Shown: positions 22,901 through 36,079, counted from the first letter of the stretch. The stretch: DNA of 64,000 nt from Massospora cicadina (GCA_022478985.1 JAKSZP010000211.1:1-64000); one strand, 5' to 3'. Notes: generated by a model not told the origin, from the letters alone. Made by a program: numbers and translations.

Positions 22901-24120
22901 AAGAGGCTTTAGATATGCGGGTTATGAAACGGTTATCCAAAGGTGCGATTTTTCAGTGTACCACCCCTGTATACTCCCCACTTCTCTTTGTGGAGAAGGC
23001 CAATGGAACTTTATGCCCTTGCGTTGATTATGTGAACATAAACAATGTTACTGTACCAGACCTCCATCCCATCCCTTTGGATTCTCAGATTGCGCGCTAT
23101 GTTTAGAAGGCTTAAGTCTTCTCCAAACTGGATTGCCTCAATGCGTTTAATAAGACCCAGATTAAGAAGGGACAGGAGTGGTTAGCTGCAATACATACCA
23201 GAAAAAAGAGTTATCAGCTTTAAGTCATGCTCTTTGGGCTTAAGAATGCCCCTGCTATATTTCAACGCCGCATTGATGCAGCTTTGGACCTGCTGGGGGT
23301 ATGCGCGGTTGCCTACATGGATGATATTATGGTGTTTTCCCTAATCGTGAGACTCATGAAGTACACCTTCAGCAAGTAGTGGAGAGGTTAAAGGCAGCCT
23401 GTCCTATGCTGAAGATCAGCAAATGTGAGATTTTCAAGTCCCAGGTCACCTTCTTGGGAAACGTTGTGTTTGACCAAGGACATATGATAACTCCAGACAA
23501 GGAGAAGGCAATTTGTGAGTGGCCCACCCCCACTTCAGTCAAGAAATTGAGGATTTTAATGGGGACGTGTACATTCCTCAAGAAGTTCACTCCCAAATTT
23601 GTCTGAGGTTGCAGCTCCCTTATACAAGACTAGCGGTGCCAAGGTGCTTCAGGGGTCCCCTCATTTTGGAGGATGCTTTCCAAGCAGTGAAGTGAACCCT
23701 GTTGTCCACGTCCATCCTTCGCCATGTAGACCCTTCAAAAGAGTTCATTGTGTTTACTGATTCCTCCAACTTTGCTATAGCAGCTGTCTTGTTACAAGAA
23801 GGAGATGATGTTATAGAGCATCCAGTGGGATATTTATTTAGTCAAATGTCTTTGCCTGAGTTGGACTACGCTGTTTATGACAAAGATTTATTAGCAGTGG
23901 TGGAAGTGCTGACTTATAGTCATTACTTGCATGTCTCTTCCCAACCTTTCCATGTACGTACAGATCACCATGCCTTACTATGCTAATGCGCTCCTCATGT
24001 CCTAACTCCTTGGCAGACCCGTTGGCTTGAGACCCTTGCCCAATTTTCATTTTCTTATGAGTTCAACAAGGGCAAGGAGAATGGGTTGGCGGATGCTTTG
24101 AGCTGCAATCCTGCATTATC
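22901..24120 (+). pseudogene. Element B reverse transcriptase and RNase H, broken
   Basis: RT motifs on the plus strand are SPLLFVEKANGTLCPCVDY (about 22980), SKLDCLNAFN (about 23130), LFGLKNAPAIFQRRIDAAL and VAYMDDIMVFS (about 23310-23340), with the YMDD catalytic box intact. The RNase H start FIVFTDSSNFAIAAVLLQ (about 23750) keeps the first Asp, and FHVRTDHHAL lies near 23960. Stops and frameshifts interrupt it, for example after FSKLDC and after the YMDD box. Confidence 0.9.
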
Positions 24121-24159
24121 TCCTGATCCAAAAGAGGTAGAAGTACATAAACCCAGTTG

Positions 24160-25740
24160 ATTATTCCGCTGGGTAGGATTGTGTCTCAACTTCCCTCTCC
24201 CCCATCCAACAGGCCAGCGCTCTCTCCTTTGGAAAATGCAGAGAAATAAAGTATGTTCAGGAAGGTAGTCCTTTCTCGGCCATTATCAGCTAAATATACT
24301 ATTGTACTTGTTAAGAGCGCGCTGATTCAGGAGGATCTAACCAGGGGTTATCATGTAAAAGTTGAGATGGTGTGGTTTCAGGGGCGCCTATGGGTTCCTG
24401 CTGGACCAATTCGCCTGGAAATCATCTGGAAACATCATTATGGAATCACCATTGATTATCCTGGGAAAGTAAAAACTTTTGAGTTAATTTGACACACCTA
24501 CAATTGGAAGGGCTTATCTGCTCAGGTAGGACGGTATTGTAAAGAGTTCCTGATCTACAATCTAATGAAACCAAATTGACAACCTTTAGCGGGGTTTTTG
24601 GTACCAGTTCAATAGTCTGAAGGGCCCTGGACTTCCCTATCACTGGATTTCATTGTGGAATTATCTGTTTCAGATGGCTATGATGCCATCATGGTGGTGG
24701 ACCGTTTTAAAAGTTCTCCCACTTTATCCCTTGCAGAACAACAATAACCGCAGCCAAGATGGCTAGGCTCTTCGTCACTAATATTTTTATGCTTCATGGT
24801 GTCCCTCAAAAATTATTAGTAATTAGAGACCCCAGTTTACCTCTGTCTTTTGAGGAAGAGTTGTGTAGGACTCTTCAGATTCGCCCCTGTCATTTAACTG
24901 CCTATCACCCCCAATCAGATGGTCATACTGAACGTGTGAACCAGTGCTTAGAACAGTTTCTATGATGTTACACTGCCGCAGATTACTCAGATTGGGTTCC
25001 TCACCTTCAAATGGCCCAGTTTAGCTACAACACTTTGCATTATTCAATCAAATTTCCCCATTTTCTCCAACCATGGTTTTAACCCCGCCTTCAAAATGAA
25101 GTTCAACTGTTGATCTAAAGTGGAAGCGGTGGTGGACTTTGCCAAGACTATCAAGAAAGTAAACCAGGGGTTTCCACAAGCTTGAAGGTGGCAAAGCAAG
25201 TATATAAGTAGAACGCTGATGGTAAGCGATGGGTGGGTTCAGCGTACAAAGAAGGGGATCTCATGATGCTTGATGCTCATAACATCCCTATCAAGCATCC
25301 ATGCAAAAAGCTGGGACCAAAGAGGATTGGCCCTTACCGCGGATTTAAAAGGTAGTCCAAGCCTCATAACAGTTGGATCTTCCCTCTTTGTTTTGGATCT
25401 TTTCTGTCTTTCATGAGAGCAAATTGACGTTGTTTGAGGGCCCCCCACCAGAGACTCCTGAGGCTTATCTCATGGATGGGGTGCCAGAGTGGGAGGTAAA
25501 GGAGATAGTAGCCTCCCGCAGAGTAAAAAGAAGACTTGAGTACCTGGTATCCTAGAAGGGATTTGACGCAACAGAAAATAGTTGGGTACTAGCACGCTAC
25601 TGCACACATTCCCAAGACCTGATCAATGCTTTCCAAAAGCGTTTCCTCAGGCCACCAGATCTCAGTCAAAGCAAACCTTTGCCGCAATGAAGTTAACCCC
25701 ACCCACAAGAACTTTTCCCTGGCGCAAGCCCCTGGAGGGG
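24160..25740 (+). pseudogene. Element B integrase with C-terminal chromodomain, broken
   Basis: The zinc-binding end lies near 24400-24560 (HHYGITIDYPGKVKTFELI, then YCKEFLIYN). The DDE region includes HPQSDGHTERVNQCLEQFL near 24910-24960. Toward the C-terminus WEVKEIVASRRVKRRLEYLV, a stop, and KGFDATENSWV near 25490-25590 form a chromodomain. Chromodomains steer integration to marked chromatin. Frames are broken many times. Confidence 0.88.
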
Positions 25741-25751
25741 GGTTAAGCCCC

Positions 25752-25769
25752 AAAAGGAGGAAAGGGTAA
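25752..25769 (+). other. Element B polypurine tract
   Basis: AAAAGGAGGAAAGGGTAA ends exactly at the 3' LTR start. The AGGGTAA end is shared with elements C and E. Confidence 0.75.
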
Positions 25770-26630
25770 TGTCATGGTTAAACAATGATATCATAATTGG
25801 GACTAACGTTAAGTACAAAGCAACATGTCAGGAGGCTAAGAAGGTGAAGTTGGCAGGCCTCCCTGACCTCAACTATACCATAGATCAACGCTGGGTTAAG
25901 GCGAAGTATTCCCAGGTTAGTCCTAAGGATTAAAGAGAAGTTTGGCCCTGTATAGCAGCAGGTGTATTAAAATGAACTAGCTTTGCAGTAAACAAAAACG
26001 GTTTGCTTCGGTTTTTAGGTGAACTTGGTCTCAAAACCCATTCATATTTAAAATTTCCAGCTCAGGTCAACCACTTCTACAATCAATTACCTAAGTTTGG
26101 TTGATTACCAAGTACAGTGTACTGCTCAATGGAAGTATGCACCTATTGGTGCACCTTGGCTTAGACCCACTTCCTTCAATTGATTGTTTTCCCAAAACCT
26201 TAAATTCCTTTTGTCAAGACCAATCTCTCCCGTTGGTCAACTTCCCTTACAATAAAACCCCTCGTTTAGTACACCATTTTATATTTATGTTATATTAGAC
26301 GATCCTGTGTGCAGACCTCTTTGTGAAGGTCTCATGCAACATTAACCATTTAATTTTAACTATGCTAAAGTCTATTCGCCCATGCACCGTTGGTCCACCC
26401 AAATTCTGTTCAGCCTAGGGCGCCTGTACACTACCACTCAGTGCACTGCGTTGCTACTTTTTGGTTACTCCCTCTAATGATAACCATCCCTGATCTAACT
26501 TACTTCAGTTCTAGCACCCTCTGCTGGGCTCTAGTAACCTTGCTACTAACGACTAGTTTCCTGGAAATGGTCCTGTGCACCATGCACCACCACGCTGGAA
26601 ACGGAGAGAGTTATAGAAACTCTCCTTACA
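25770..26630 (+). repeat. Element B 3' LTR
   Basis: This 861-bp copy pairs with 20678-21537, with scattered substitutions that are mostly transitions. It is followed by TGTAA. Confidence 0.94.
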
Positions 26631-26635
26631 TGTAA

Positions 26636-26860
26636 AGGTACACATACCAAGTGATGGAAGGGGTCTTGACGAGATAATTGATGGTCCATATCCTTGGGTT
26701 ATGCCTTCCACCAATAAGTTTCCTGCAGACTCCATGGAGAACAATACCAACTCTTCCCTCTAGTTTTAGTATTAATATAAACTGATAAAGTTGCATAAGG
26801 CAGATTCATCTTCTATAATATTCAATAAATATCAATAGATTCTAGAATTAATTCTGAACT
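26636..26860. other. Stretch between element B and LINE-2 start
   Basis: This is the right half of the original insertion site of element B. No gene or repeat match is seen. The exact LINE-2 5' end is not defined. Confidence 0.3.
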
Positions 26861-26902
26861 TTTCTCTATCGTTGTAAACACTTTTGCAACAAAATTCAAT
26901 TC

Positions 26903-28094
26903 AAGTCTGGTAAAACTTTTGATAATCTCACCGAGGAGATTAGTTGGCGCCCAATGTCAGGGAGCAGTTGGGCGAGTAAAGTCAAGGGCACAGGTGTTGG
27001 CCCCGTGACATCCAAATTTTGCAAATGCCCTGGCGAGCCCAGGGGAATAGATAAACTTAATAAAAAGCTGGCGGTTACCATTTCCCTGGAAATTTTAGCT
27101 TGGCAAGTGTGATGCAACCATTAATCAGTATGCCGCACTCCAAATTACTATTGTTGATGGAACATGGAGTGCGGGTATTCCTGGATGTTCAGCAGATGGC
27201 GCTTTGGGAGAAGTTTTGTGGGGATGTACACACTCATTTCCTAAAAGCGGTGTACATCGCACCTCATTCCATTCCACATGGTTGGCTGGATCTAAGCTTT
27301 GAGAGTAAGGAAGCAGCAGATGAAGCTGCAACGGTGTGCGTTGTAGTAGACCTCCTGGATGGTCAGCGAGTCATCAAAATTAAGCGCACCTGTTGGACAA
27401 AATCGAATCAATTTTTTCAACTTTTGACTTTCTGCCCACTACGGTCAATTGCACTGTACTCAAACAACACCTGAAGGCTGGGCTCGCCATATACAGCGAA
27501 ATACAATCCTTCAAAATGCAGCGCTTTACGCTAATGCCAAACCTGTGCACAGGCAAAGTGATTGCAGTCCTAACCCCAGCTGATGGGATAGTGAAGGATC
27601 TGACCCAAATCCCACATACCACTTTTGTCAACATTGAAGGGCATGACACCCACCCTTTCAGGGTCACTGTGGACAGCGCACCTCCCATCTGCGCTTTCTG
27701 TAGCACTTTTGGCCACAAGGCCCACACCTGCCCCACCAAGGAGAGCATTACATATCAAGAGTTTCCCTTGGATTCAAAGGGCGGAGGAGAAGCCCACTAT
27801 GAACCAACCTCTGACACAAAGGCAGCCTTCCTGTGGGGAGTGCAAGTATGCTATATCCTAGTAAAGCCAATATCCCCACAAGAGCGGAAGAAGGCCAAAC
27901 AGGCCCGCAAGGTGGTGGCCAAGGAGGCAGCCAAGACCACTTCCGCTATCCCACCATCCCAGCTTCAGGAGGACATAAAGACTTTTGCAGTGGAAGCAGC
28001 TTGCATATCCCTCGACCAAAAAGATTGGGATGCCCAAGCCAACTTGGCCCCCCAAGCTGAACACACTCTGGGCAAGTCAGTTTCACATGAATAA
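26903..28094 (+). pseudogene. LINE-2 ORF1: RRM-like domain and CCHC knuckle
   Basis: It starts near FDNLTEEISWRPMSGSSWA and runs through MALWEKFCGDVHTHFLKAVY and GWLDLSFESKEAADEAATV, an RRM-like pattern. The knuckle CAFCSTFGHKAHTC (CX2CX4HX4C) lies at about 27690-27735. A lysine-rich and alanine-rich tail follows (KKAKQARKVVAKEAAKTT). The frame changes near 27410, and a stop near 27110 splits the N-terminus. The piece 27393-28094 is 233 codons without interruption. ORF1 proteins of this type bind the element RNA. Confidence 0.85.
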
Positions 28095-28329
28095 TGCGCC
28101 CAAGCATCGATTGGGACCAAATCTTTCACCAACTTTCCTGTTGATAATCCACTTTCAAGCATCGGTGCACCGCAAATGCATGCACCACAAAAATCTCATC
28201 CAGCAGCAGGGAAAAAAGTGAAGGTAAAGGCCAATGCAAACCCAACTGCTAAAGCTACCCATTATGACAATTACACAGTTGCATCTTATACCTGGGGCGC
28301 CATCAAGCGCCATGAAGAAATTGTGGAGG

Positions 28330-31300
28330 CTGAAGGGCTCAGGTGCCCTTCCCCTCGAACCTAAGGTGCAATGGGGGAGAGCCTTTACTTTAGGGACGTT
28401 GAAAATCGCTGGACTCAAGGCCTCGCCATCCCAGGCTAGGAAACTGAGTTTTTTACAACATAATTTACCTGTGGACATCCTGGCCACTCAGGAATCCCAC
28501 TGTCTGCGCGGTTCTGAGGAAACATGGAAATCCATGCTCCTCCCTTCCCTCTCCTTCTGGTCAGAGCACTGTGGGGTGCTAGTTAAAATGAACAAAAATT
28601 TTAAATTTATATCATCAGACTCCTTCCTTAATGGTTGGATCCTTGTTGTCACTTTTTTGTGGGATGACAAAGTGCACGCTATTGTCAACATTTATGCCCT
28701 GACCTGTGCACAAGAATGTCAGAAATTTCTTCTTATTGGTCAATTCCATTCTGTTGCCCCCTGACCCTTTTGTTGTTGGTGACATGAACTGCTGGTTGAG
28801 CCCATCCACAGACCGCTGGCCCTCATCACCTACACCCCAACAGGGACACTTAGAACTCTGCATTCTCAAAGCCACTCTAGGGTTGGTTGATACTTTGCCG
28901 CGTCATGCTCCGCTACTCAAAAACATGTAGCGCCCCCACGTCCACAACGGCCAGTTAAGGTCCATGTCCCGTCAACCTTATCCTCACGCCGTTGAAATTT
29001 TGTACCCAAATTTCCCATTTCAACCACAACAAAAATCGATTTCTCCAACCACAGGATGGTATCAATCTCCTTTTATTTATTTAACCCAGCAGCTTGGGCT
29101 CTGATATGGTGCAAACTTCACCCGGCTGAAATTGCATCGCCAAGATTTTCCTTGTGGGTGGAATCTGTGGCCATGGCTCTAGAGTTTATCACACCATTTT
29201 GGGCAGACTAATTTCAACTTGGTCTGCCTTCAAGGCGAGCACAATCCACCAGGCTCGCCACCTTTCCTCCTGCCACTCATAGTCCACCTCAGCGGTCATT
29301 TTGCGCGCTCTGGCAGAGTTGGACCACCTGGAGTCCAACGTCCCAGCCATGGGCTACAGCCCAGCTTGGGGTTGCAAGTGGGAGGAAGTAGCCACCCACC
29401 TTAACACTCTAGTGAGACACCACAAGCATCAGGTTTGTGTTCAGTACAGAGCTAAACACATTACAGCTGGTGACACAGGCTCCGCTTACTTTTTTCAAAA
29501 ATTCTTTGCACCATGATAGATCTTGGCTTGCACACAGGTGCGAAGGCCAAACAATTCTGTAGTGGATATGCCAGCCAAAGCTGGCGATCAGAAAAAGTTA
29601 TTACTCCGAGTTGTATTAATCTGAACCAATTCAGCCAGCCAAAATGGCAAATTTTCTCAAAAGTGCACACATCTGCACTGTTTCCCTTTTCCCAAAGTTG
29701 ATGAAATTAATTACTCAGGACAAACTCTGGTCCACCGTTCGCAGTGCACCATATAGGAATTGCCCAGGCCCAGGTGGCATTCCTTATGAGTTCTACAAGA
29801 AGTATTTCAAGGATTTATCCCCATTGCTGCTTGCCTCTATCAACCAAAGCCTTTTAGAAATGCACATCCTACCAGGAGGGAAAGAGGCCTACACCATTAC
29901 CCTTTTCAAAAAAGGGGATAGGCTGGACTTGGCCAACTGGCGCCCCATTTCTCTCACAAACACTGATACTAGACTTTTTACTAAAATCATGGCTAGCCGT
30001 CTAGGGTCTGCTACCTCTGCTCTTATCTCCCCTGAACAATTTGGTTTTATACCCAGAAGGTCGATTTGGGACAACATACACACCGTAGCCAACGTCTGTC
30101 AGTCCACGGCCTCTGGTGCACTTGTATTTTTAGACCAACAGAAGGCCTATGATAGAGTTAACTGGGATTACCTCAGGGCCTGCCTCTACCAGTTCCGCCT
30201 AACCCTCACTTCATCAATTGGGTGATGTTGCTAATGGAATCCGCCACAATGGCTGTTAGTGGCCCTGGCTTTCTCACAGATGTAGTCCGCCCTCAAAGGG
30301 GCCTACGCCAAGGGGACCCTCTTATCCCACTCTTGTATAACTTCAGCCTTGACCCACTTCTTTGAAATGTGAATGCCCACCTTACTGGGGTCCATGTGCA
30401 AGGCCAAGCCCCAGTCAAGATGTTGGCATTTGCTGATGATTGTGTGGTTGGGGTGTCTGAAAAATCATGATGCACGCGCGCTTGAAGCTCTTATCCAGGT
30501 TTACTCCAGGGTAAGTAAGCTGCACTCAACGCCTCCAAAACTGAAATCATTCTCCTTGGTCGGTGTTAAGCCCGCTGGGCCCCAGCGCCCTGTTTCCAAT
30601 CCGCCCCATCAGCTAGCGCATGAGTTAGCTTGCCCCGCCCGCCCCACACCGCCCCTCTTGTGCTCCCCTTTGTGCCAAGCCCCACCTTTGGCCTGGTCCG
30701 CCATTTGGGGGTGTGGTTGGAGGCAGGCGGGTACGCCTCATTGGTGATGGAAAACCATATTCTGGACAATGTGATGAAACACATAGCTTCCCTCAGAGCC
30801 CGTCAGACTTCCCTTACCGGTAGGGTAGTACTAGCCAACTCTATGCTCATCTCCAAAGTTTGGTTTGGGGCCCACGCCATCGCTTTCTCCCCAAGTTCCT
30901 TCAAATCATGGTATGCCCTTCTGCAAGGGTGGCTTTGGTCGAGCCACCCACCGCCAGTGCGCCTGGATGTCACGTTTGGCCCTCACCATAGTGGTGGTAT
31001 GGGCCTGCTCAACTTTGAGGCCCATGCTGCCAAAATCCTTGGCACCTGGATCGCTGAAATTACCACCCTACAATTTCAGACCAGCACTGGTCCCGCGCAG
31101 CCTGCTCCAACTTCTCCCACTCCCTGGCCTCACCAACCTGTCCCACCCACACTCTCTGTTGAAACATCTGGTTTCCCATCCTTTGGCAGTGGGCCCACAT
31201 GGGACGTCACCCCACTTCAAAAGGATCCTCCTCTCCATGCGGAGCGCTGAGTGGAGGATTAACATTTGTGGGCACACAGCCCAGAAGGGGCGCCCCCTCT

Positions 31301-31954
31301 CCTCGGTTCACCCAGGAGATACAGGGACTTCCCATTCTGAATGGAGTGATATCCATGAGGCCCCATACCTTGTCCAGGGTGGATTGCCTGGACATGATGA
31401 ACATCCCCTATCCCCTTGATACCCAGAAAGCCATTTGGAAGTATGCCCATCACCCTCTTCTGCAGCCTAATATCCACTCCCATGTGTGGCGCTGCTTGAG
31501 ATGGGTATACCATACTGTAAAATGCTCTAACGCTTTGCACTCATCCCGTGTCAAGTGTGGCCAGTACAGAATGCTGTTTCACCGCCTGAAAAAGTGCCCT
31601 CCATCTAAAGCGATATGGCATGAGGTGCAACGTCTACTTTGCCAGGATCAGGCACAGCCCTTCAGTTTGTCTAGGGACATGTTTGCTTTATCAATGGCCT
31701 CCCCTCTCCCTCCCTCCCTTCAAGCCTTGTTGGTCGCAATTGCCATGTGGACTGTCCACACAATTGTCTTGGATGCCATCTCAGGCTCCACCCCCACCCT
31801 CCATGAAGCTGTCCGCTGGTTCCAGTCGCACTTAGTGACCACTTTCAAGTGTGGATGTTTGGATACCTCCCACCACGTCGCCGCCAGTTGTTCTCATCCT
31901 GGTTCCCAGTTTGGTTCATCAAATCATACCGCTTCCTACACACGTGCTCAATAG
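28330..31954 (+). pseudogene. LINE-2 ORF2: endonuclease / reverse transcriptase, broken
   Basis: The endonuclease has ILATQESHC with the catalytic Glu (about 28490) and VVGDMNCWL (about 28780). The reverse transcriptase has CPGPGGIPYEFY, DLANWRPISLTNTDTR, EQFGFIPRRSIWDNI and LDQQKAYDRVNW (29760-30160), then GDPLIPLLYN and LAFADDCVVGV (30310-30460). The region with VRHLGVWLEAGGYAS follows at 30690. The C-terminal zinc motif is degraded to VKCGQYRMLFHRLKKC (about 31550). The longest clean pieces are 29644-30225, 30630-31250 and 31199-31954. Confidence 0.92.
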
Positions 31955-32149
31955 TGGTGCCTGCCCCTATACACGTGACCCCCCTCTCAGTCTTGGCGTT
32001 CCCGCTTACAACAGGAGATAGTATTAGCTTCTCTGGGGTGCCCTCCTCTTGCAGAAGTTTCGTTTTCTATGGTGTCTTATTGGAAGTGTCCGTCCCCTGG
32101 TTGGCCTTCCCCACAATAAATTTAAATTAGAATTAATTTTAAAATTTAA

Positions 32150-34890
32150 ACCCATTTTATTAAGGAACATAAGAGAAACTGCAAATGGATCACAATTCTG
32201 ACTTTGAAAAGGCTATTTGGTCTTTGTATGCGCTTTCTGGAGGGCAGGCCCTCTTGCTTGGTGCCGGCATAGTTCTAACTTACGTTTAGATTCTCATATC
32301 CAGAAGCTTTCAAAATACACAGATTAGAGATAATACCACAGCAGAGTATTTTGTATGTGGGATCTTACATGGGCCTCTTGCCCAACTGCTTTGTAACCAT
32401 GTTCAGGGACATATCCGTTACAGCCCAGAGGCTGTGTTCCATTCACCTCTGAGTCAAAAGGGGTTCCATGAAGGGGAGGGGCCTCTTAGTTTACTGTGAC
32501 AAAGGTCTCCATGGCTTGAATTACCAGAGCCACGGGACAAGAAGGGGCCTCTTGAGTGGTAGCCTCATAGGAGGATATGGAGGCACCTATGAGGAGACCA
32601 GCATAATTGGGTTTACAATCACTAGTACACCATCCTCCTGAGTGGGTGATGATGCTGAGCACTTGCAAGTTTAGTACCAGGTGCTGGAAGCTCTGCTTTT
32701 GGTAGATCCTTGCATAGTGCCTGGAGCTTTGGGTTTTCTGATAGATTCCTTAGTGTAACTTGAGGCTTGAGAACACAGTGATTAAGCCAATGAATAAGCT
32801 TCATGAAGTTATTCAGGATTGTCAAGACATTTTGGATTTAAGATATCAGAAGGGTGAGGGAGGCCCAGAAAATCTGCAACCATAATATCATTAGTTATAC
32901 TTAGATCTGAAGCTAACTGGGTTAATGCTTTAGATTGATCCAAGGGGTCCGCAGCAGTTGCCTTCATGGCAAATATCTGGTAAATCCTGGAGGTGTGGAT
33001 CTCATGGGTAGATAAAGAAGCTAACATCAGTTTAAGCAAGGACACCTGACTCCCATCTTACTGATGATGATCAGAGGATACTCCATTCCCGCTTAATAGC
33101 TATCCTTTGAGGGCGTCAAGAAGTTCCAGGGTATGCTGAGCCTCAGACTGTATTATGTTTGTATATTTCTAAGATACAAAATGCAGCTGGAATTTGTTTA
33201 GGATATCCAGGACCAACTCTACTGCCTCTAAAGGTGGGCCTAGGATATATTCTACCAGGGACACATTTCATTTTAACAAGTTAAGTTTTTAGGGACAGGC
33301 TTAGCAGCCTGTAAATTGAGACCTTGGTTACAGGTGTATAATAGCGCACAAAAAGGACTAGAGGATAAAAATGCCTTTGCAAGTGTCATGAGGGTAAGTT
33401 TGATGTATAGATAACTGCATCACCTAGGATTTGGCCAAGATTAGGCTGTCGAAGTCAATCATTAGTTGATTGTTAGTGAAATAGATAATAAAAGTTATGC
33501 CATGCTTCAAACTTCGTTTCTAATTTAACTATGAGAACACCATAGAACTCCAAGGTCACATCCATTCAAATGGCTCAATTAAGTCAATATATAGAGTAGA
33601 GGTGAGGGAAGTAAGCGTTCAAAACATACAAAGGCCCAAAAACATACTTTTAGTAGTTGCAATGGCAACCGTAGATATAGCTTGGGCAGCTTCAAGTGGA
33701 GGTAGAAACTATGAGGTCTACAACATTTCAGGTATTAATAGTTGCATGTCTTCAGCAGTATTAATTATGGGCGGATCCCTCAGGCAAGAGGGTTTTTAGC
33801 ATTACACAGAAGGCCTATTACCCCAGGTAATGGTTGCTATCAATGCTGCAGTAAAGGTAAGTGCTCAAGGTCAAGAGGAAATTTTTAGGCTGATGGAAGG
33901 TTATCCAGGTCATAGGAATCTACTGTAGGAGCTATCTTTGGATAGGTGCTCACCTCAGGTTGCGCTGAGGCCTGTTGTATCGGTATTGTGGAAAAAAACG
34001 TCTGGTAGAATATGAACATTAGCTAATTTTATGAAAAATTTATCTAATCAACCAGCTCTAATCCCACCAGTTAGCAACCCTTTTGTATTTTAGGGCTGCA
34101 AAATAGGATTATCCCACTACTATTTTAGAATAGAAATGAATTTCAGTAAATCTGCAATAGTTTCTTGACTTTAACTAAAAATTTGAAAATTGGTTAAAAT
34201 CTAGGGTGAATGACTTTGGAAGTTTAATTCTGAGTCAAACGTAATAAAACAGATAAAAGATTAATTTAGAGAATGGGATTAAGGAAGAGAACATGCTAAA
34301 GAATAATACTGGTTTTAAGCATAGAACAGACTTGGAGGTGGACCTTAAACTGCAACTAATTGCTTCAATTGGCTGCAGTTTAAAGTTGGGAATTGTGTGG
34401 TATTGAGGATGAGGTTGGGAATAACTGCTAAGGTGAGATATTTCTCATTGTTCTTGTTTCAGCAGCCAAACCCATCTTATAACTGCTTTGGGGATATGAA
34501 CACTCTTGGAGGGTATGAATGGGTCAGTAGTGGGGGATTCTTCAGCCAGCTATGTCTTGTGGCAGGGTGAGGGTTTTGTGGCCTGGGACCTGTGCCCTTG
34601 CTCTTAAAGTCAATAGATCCCTTGGCACACAAGAGAGATCTTCTTGAGGTAAGTTTAATTTGAGATCAGGGTTGGTGCAGGGCATGGCAACTTTGACCAT
34701 ACACAGGAAGTTTCAGACCCAGCGTTTTTTCACTGTGTAGGTGAGATCTCCTTCAGTGCAGAGCAGGAAAGCTAGGGGTCATTGATTTCCTTTTGAAAAA
34801 TTCTTACTGATCTAAATGAAGATGTGCTGCTTCAAGATTTAAAGGATTGTGATTCATACTAATAAACTTAGTGCTCAGGGTAACAAAATG
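32150..34890 (-). pseudogene. Element D internal 5' region (probable gag), relic
   Basis: Position beside a TGG-type primer site and LTR suggests the gag side of a minus-strand LTR element. Short open pieces such as MSLLKLMLASLSTHEIHTSR (33045) and KPQVTLRNLSENPKLQALC (about 32770) resemble no family I recognise, and no knuckle was found. The 3' part of the element is missing where LINE-2 begins. The assignment rests on the primer site. Confidence 0.4.
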
Positions 34891-34892
34891 TG

Positions 34893-34910
34893 GCGCTGTA
34901 GTGAGCACCA
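34893..34910 (-). other. Element D primer-binding site
   Basis: On the minus strand TGGTGCTCACTACAGCGC lies 3 nt from the LTR end. It matches the element A site at 16 of 18 bases. Confidence 0.65.
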
Positions 34911-34913
34911 CAA

Positions 34914-35500
34914 TGTTGAAATTAGTGCAGGGGTATTACATTTTGAATGCATAAGTTGTTAAACACACCAACAACAAAGTACTGTATGATGACAGTGATC
35001 TTGAAGAACATACAAAGAACCTTTAACAAAAACAGGTTTTTATTGTAACTAAATTACAGCACACCATATTATAAAATACTGACAGTGGCTATTCATCTTG
35101 AAGTTAAAGAATGATCATGATAGGCTTTAAAGTGCTATATAAGAACATGATATCCTTCAAAGTTGGATACTTCACCTATATATTCTCTCTAACTCCCCTA
35201 ACTATCATCAGTGCAGAATATTTATAACTGAGCAGCACTTGATAATTGAAGGATAGTGGCATAATAATCATAAAAAAGGCAGGGAAATAAATTCTTAGTC
35301 TTTGGGCAATTACAACAAATAGTGCTCCATTAATTACCAATGTTATGGGTACAATTAGCTAAGGATAAAAACATTAATACTGATGACGCATTTTCAGCAC
35401 ACTGAGGTGAGGGAATATAAAAATAAAGGATTGAATTGATTATACATGGCAGCTAGGATATGGTAAATTTATGTACATTAGTAATTAGGGAATATGCGCC
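34914..35500 (-). repeat. Element D 5' LTR (outer end not fixed)
   Basis: It begins TGTTGAAATTAG beside the primer site, as A2 begins TGTTAAAATC. Only one copy is present, so the outer limit is a guess. Confidence 0.45.
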
Positions 35501-36074
35501 AATGGGGTGGTTAAGAATCAATCATATGTAATACTAACTCTAATCAGCTATGATCCTTATAACAGTGTATGGTAACTATAGAAAGGCATTGGCTTAGTGA
35601 CCAGGGCAATAAAAACCTTGATCTATATGTTATATATAATAATGAAATAAAAAACTAATTGTTTAGATGTTTAGTCAGACCAAATTAAAACATGTATATA
35701 AGCGGTCTTTTATTTTTTGGTTAGAAATTGGGATTTCAAAAACCCTTACTTACCTGAGAACCTACCAACTAAATATATATATATACTAAATTTTATATGT
35801 AGGTATTTCAATATGGAAGACATGATTTTTATTATGATTTCCAAACCTGAATAGTTTTATGATAGTCATTTATTACCTTAATAAACCAAATATTGTATAT
35901 AAAGATATAATTTGAAATATTTTTATTAGATGTTTATAAACTAAAAAATTTTCACCATGCTAAAGCTTTAAACTCCCAACTTTTGTAAATCTAAGAGAAA
36001 TGTTACTGACATTTAATTTCTCTAAATATATAAAAATTTATTGTATGTGTATATATGTATATAGTTATAAGACA
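35500..36074. other. AT-rich stretch, nothing recognised
   Basis: Long A/T runs with a short TA tract at about 35777-35785. No coding pattern, tRNA or repeat match was found. Confidence 0.5.
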
Positions 36075-36079
36075 CATTG

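Larger units (their letters stand above)
20678..26630 (+). mobile_element. Element B: Ty3/gypsy chromovirus, complete length
   Basis: This is a 5953-bp element with 860-bp and 861-bp LTRs and the target duplication TGTAA (20673-20677 and 26631-26635). Plus-strand order is gag, protease, RT, RNase H, integrase, chromodomain, then a purine tract. The primer site is of the self-priming type. Stops in every domain make it inactive. It is a relative of element C, with shared motifs through pol and LTR. Confidence 0.94.
26860..32125 (+). mobile_element. LINE-2: full-length non-LTR retrotransposon, decayed
   Basis: This element has the same family and domain order as LINE-1, on the plus strand. Its leader matches the 20.3 kb fragment (TTTGATAATCTC block). 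Its 3' end, CCCCTGGTTGGCC then AATAA at 32093-32119, matches the LINE-1 terminus. An AT-rich tail follows. I could not find a target duplication. It is more GC-rich than its surroundings and better preserved than LINE-1. Confidence 0.88.

Noticed and set aside
33602..33799. Plus-strand 65-codon frame in element D
   Set aside because: Short, antisense to the inferred gag side, with no family resemblance.
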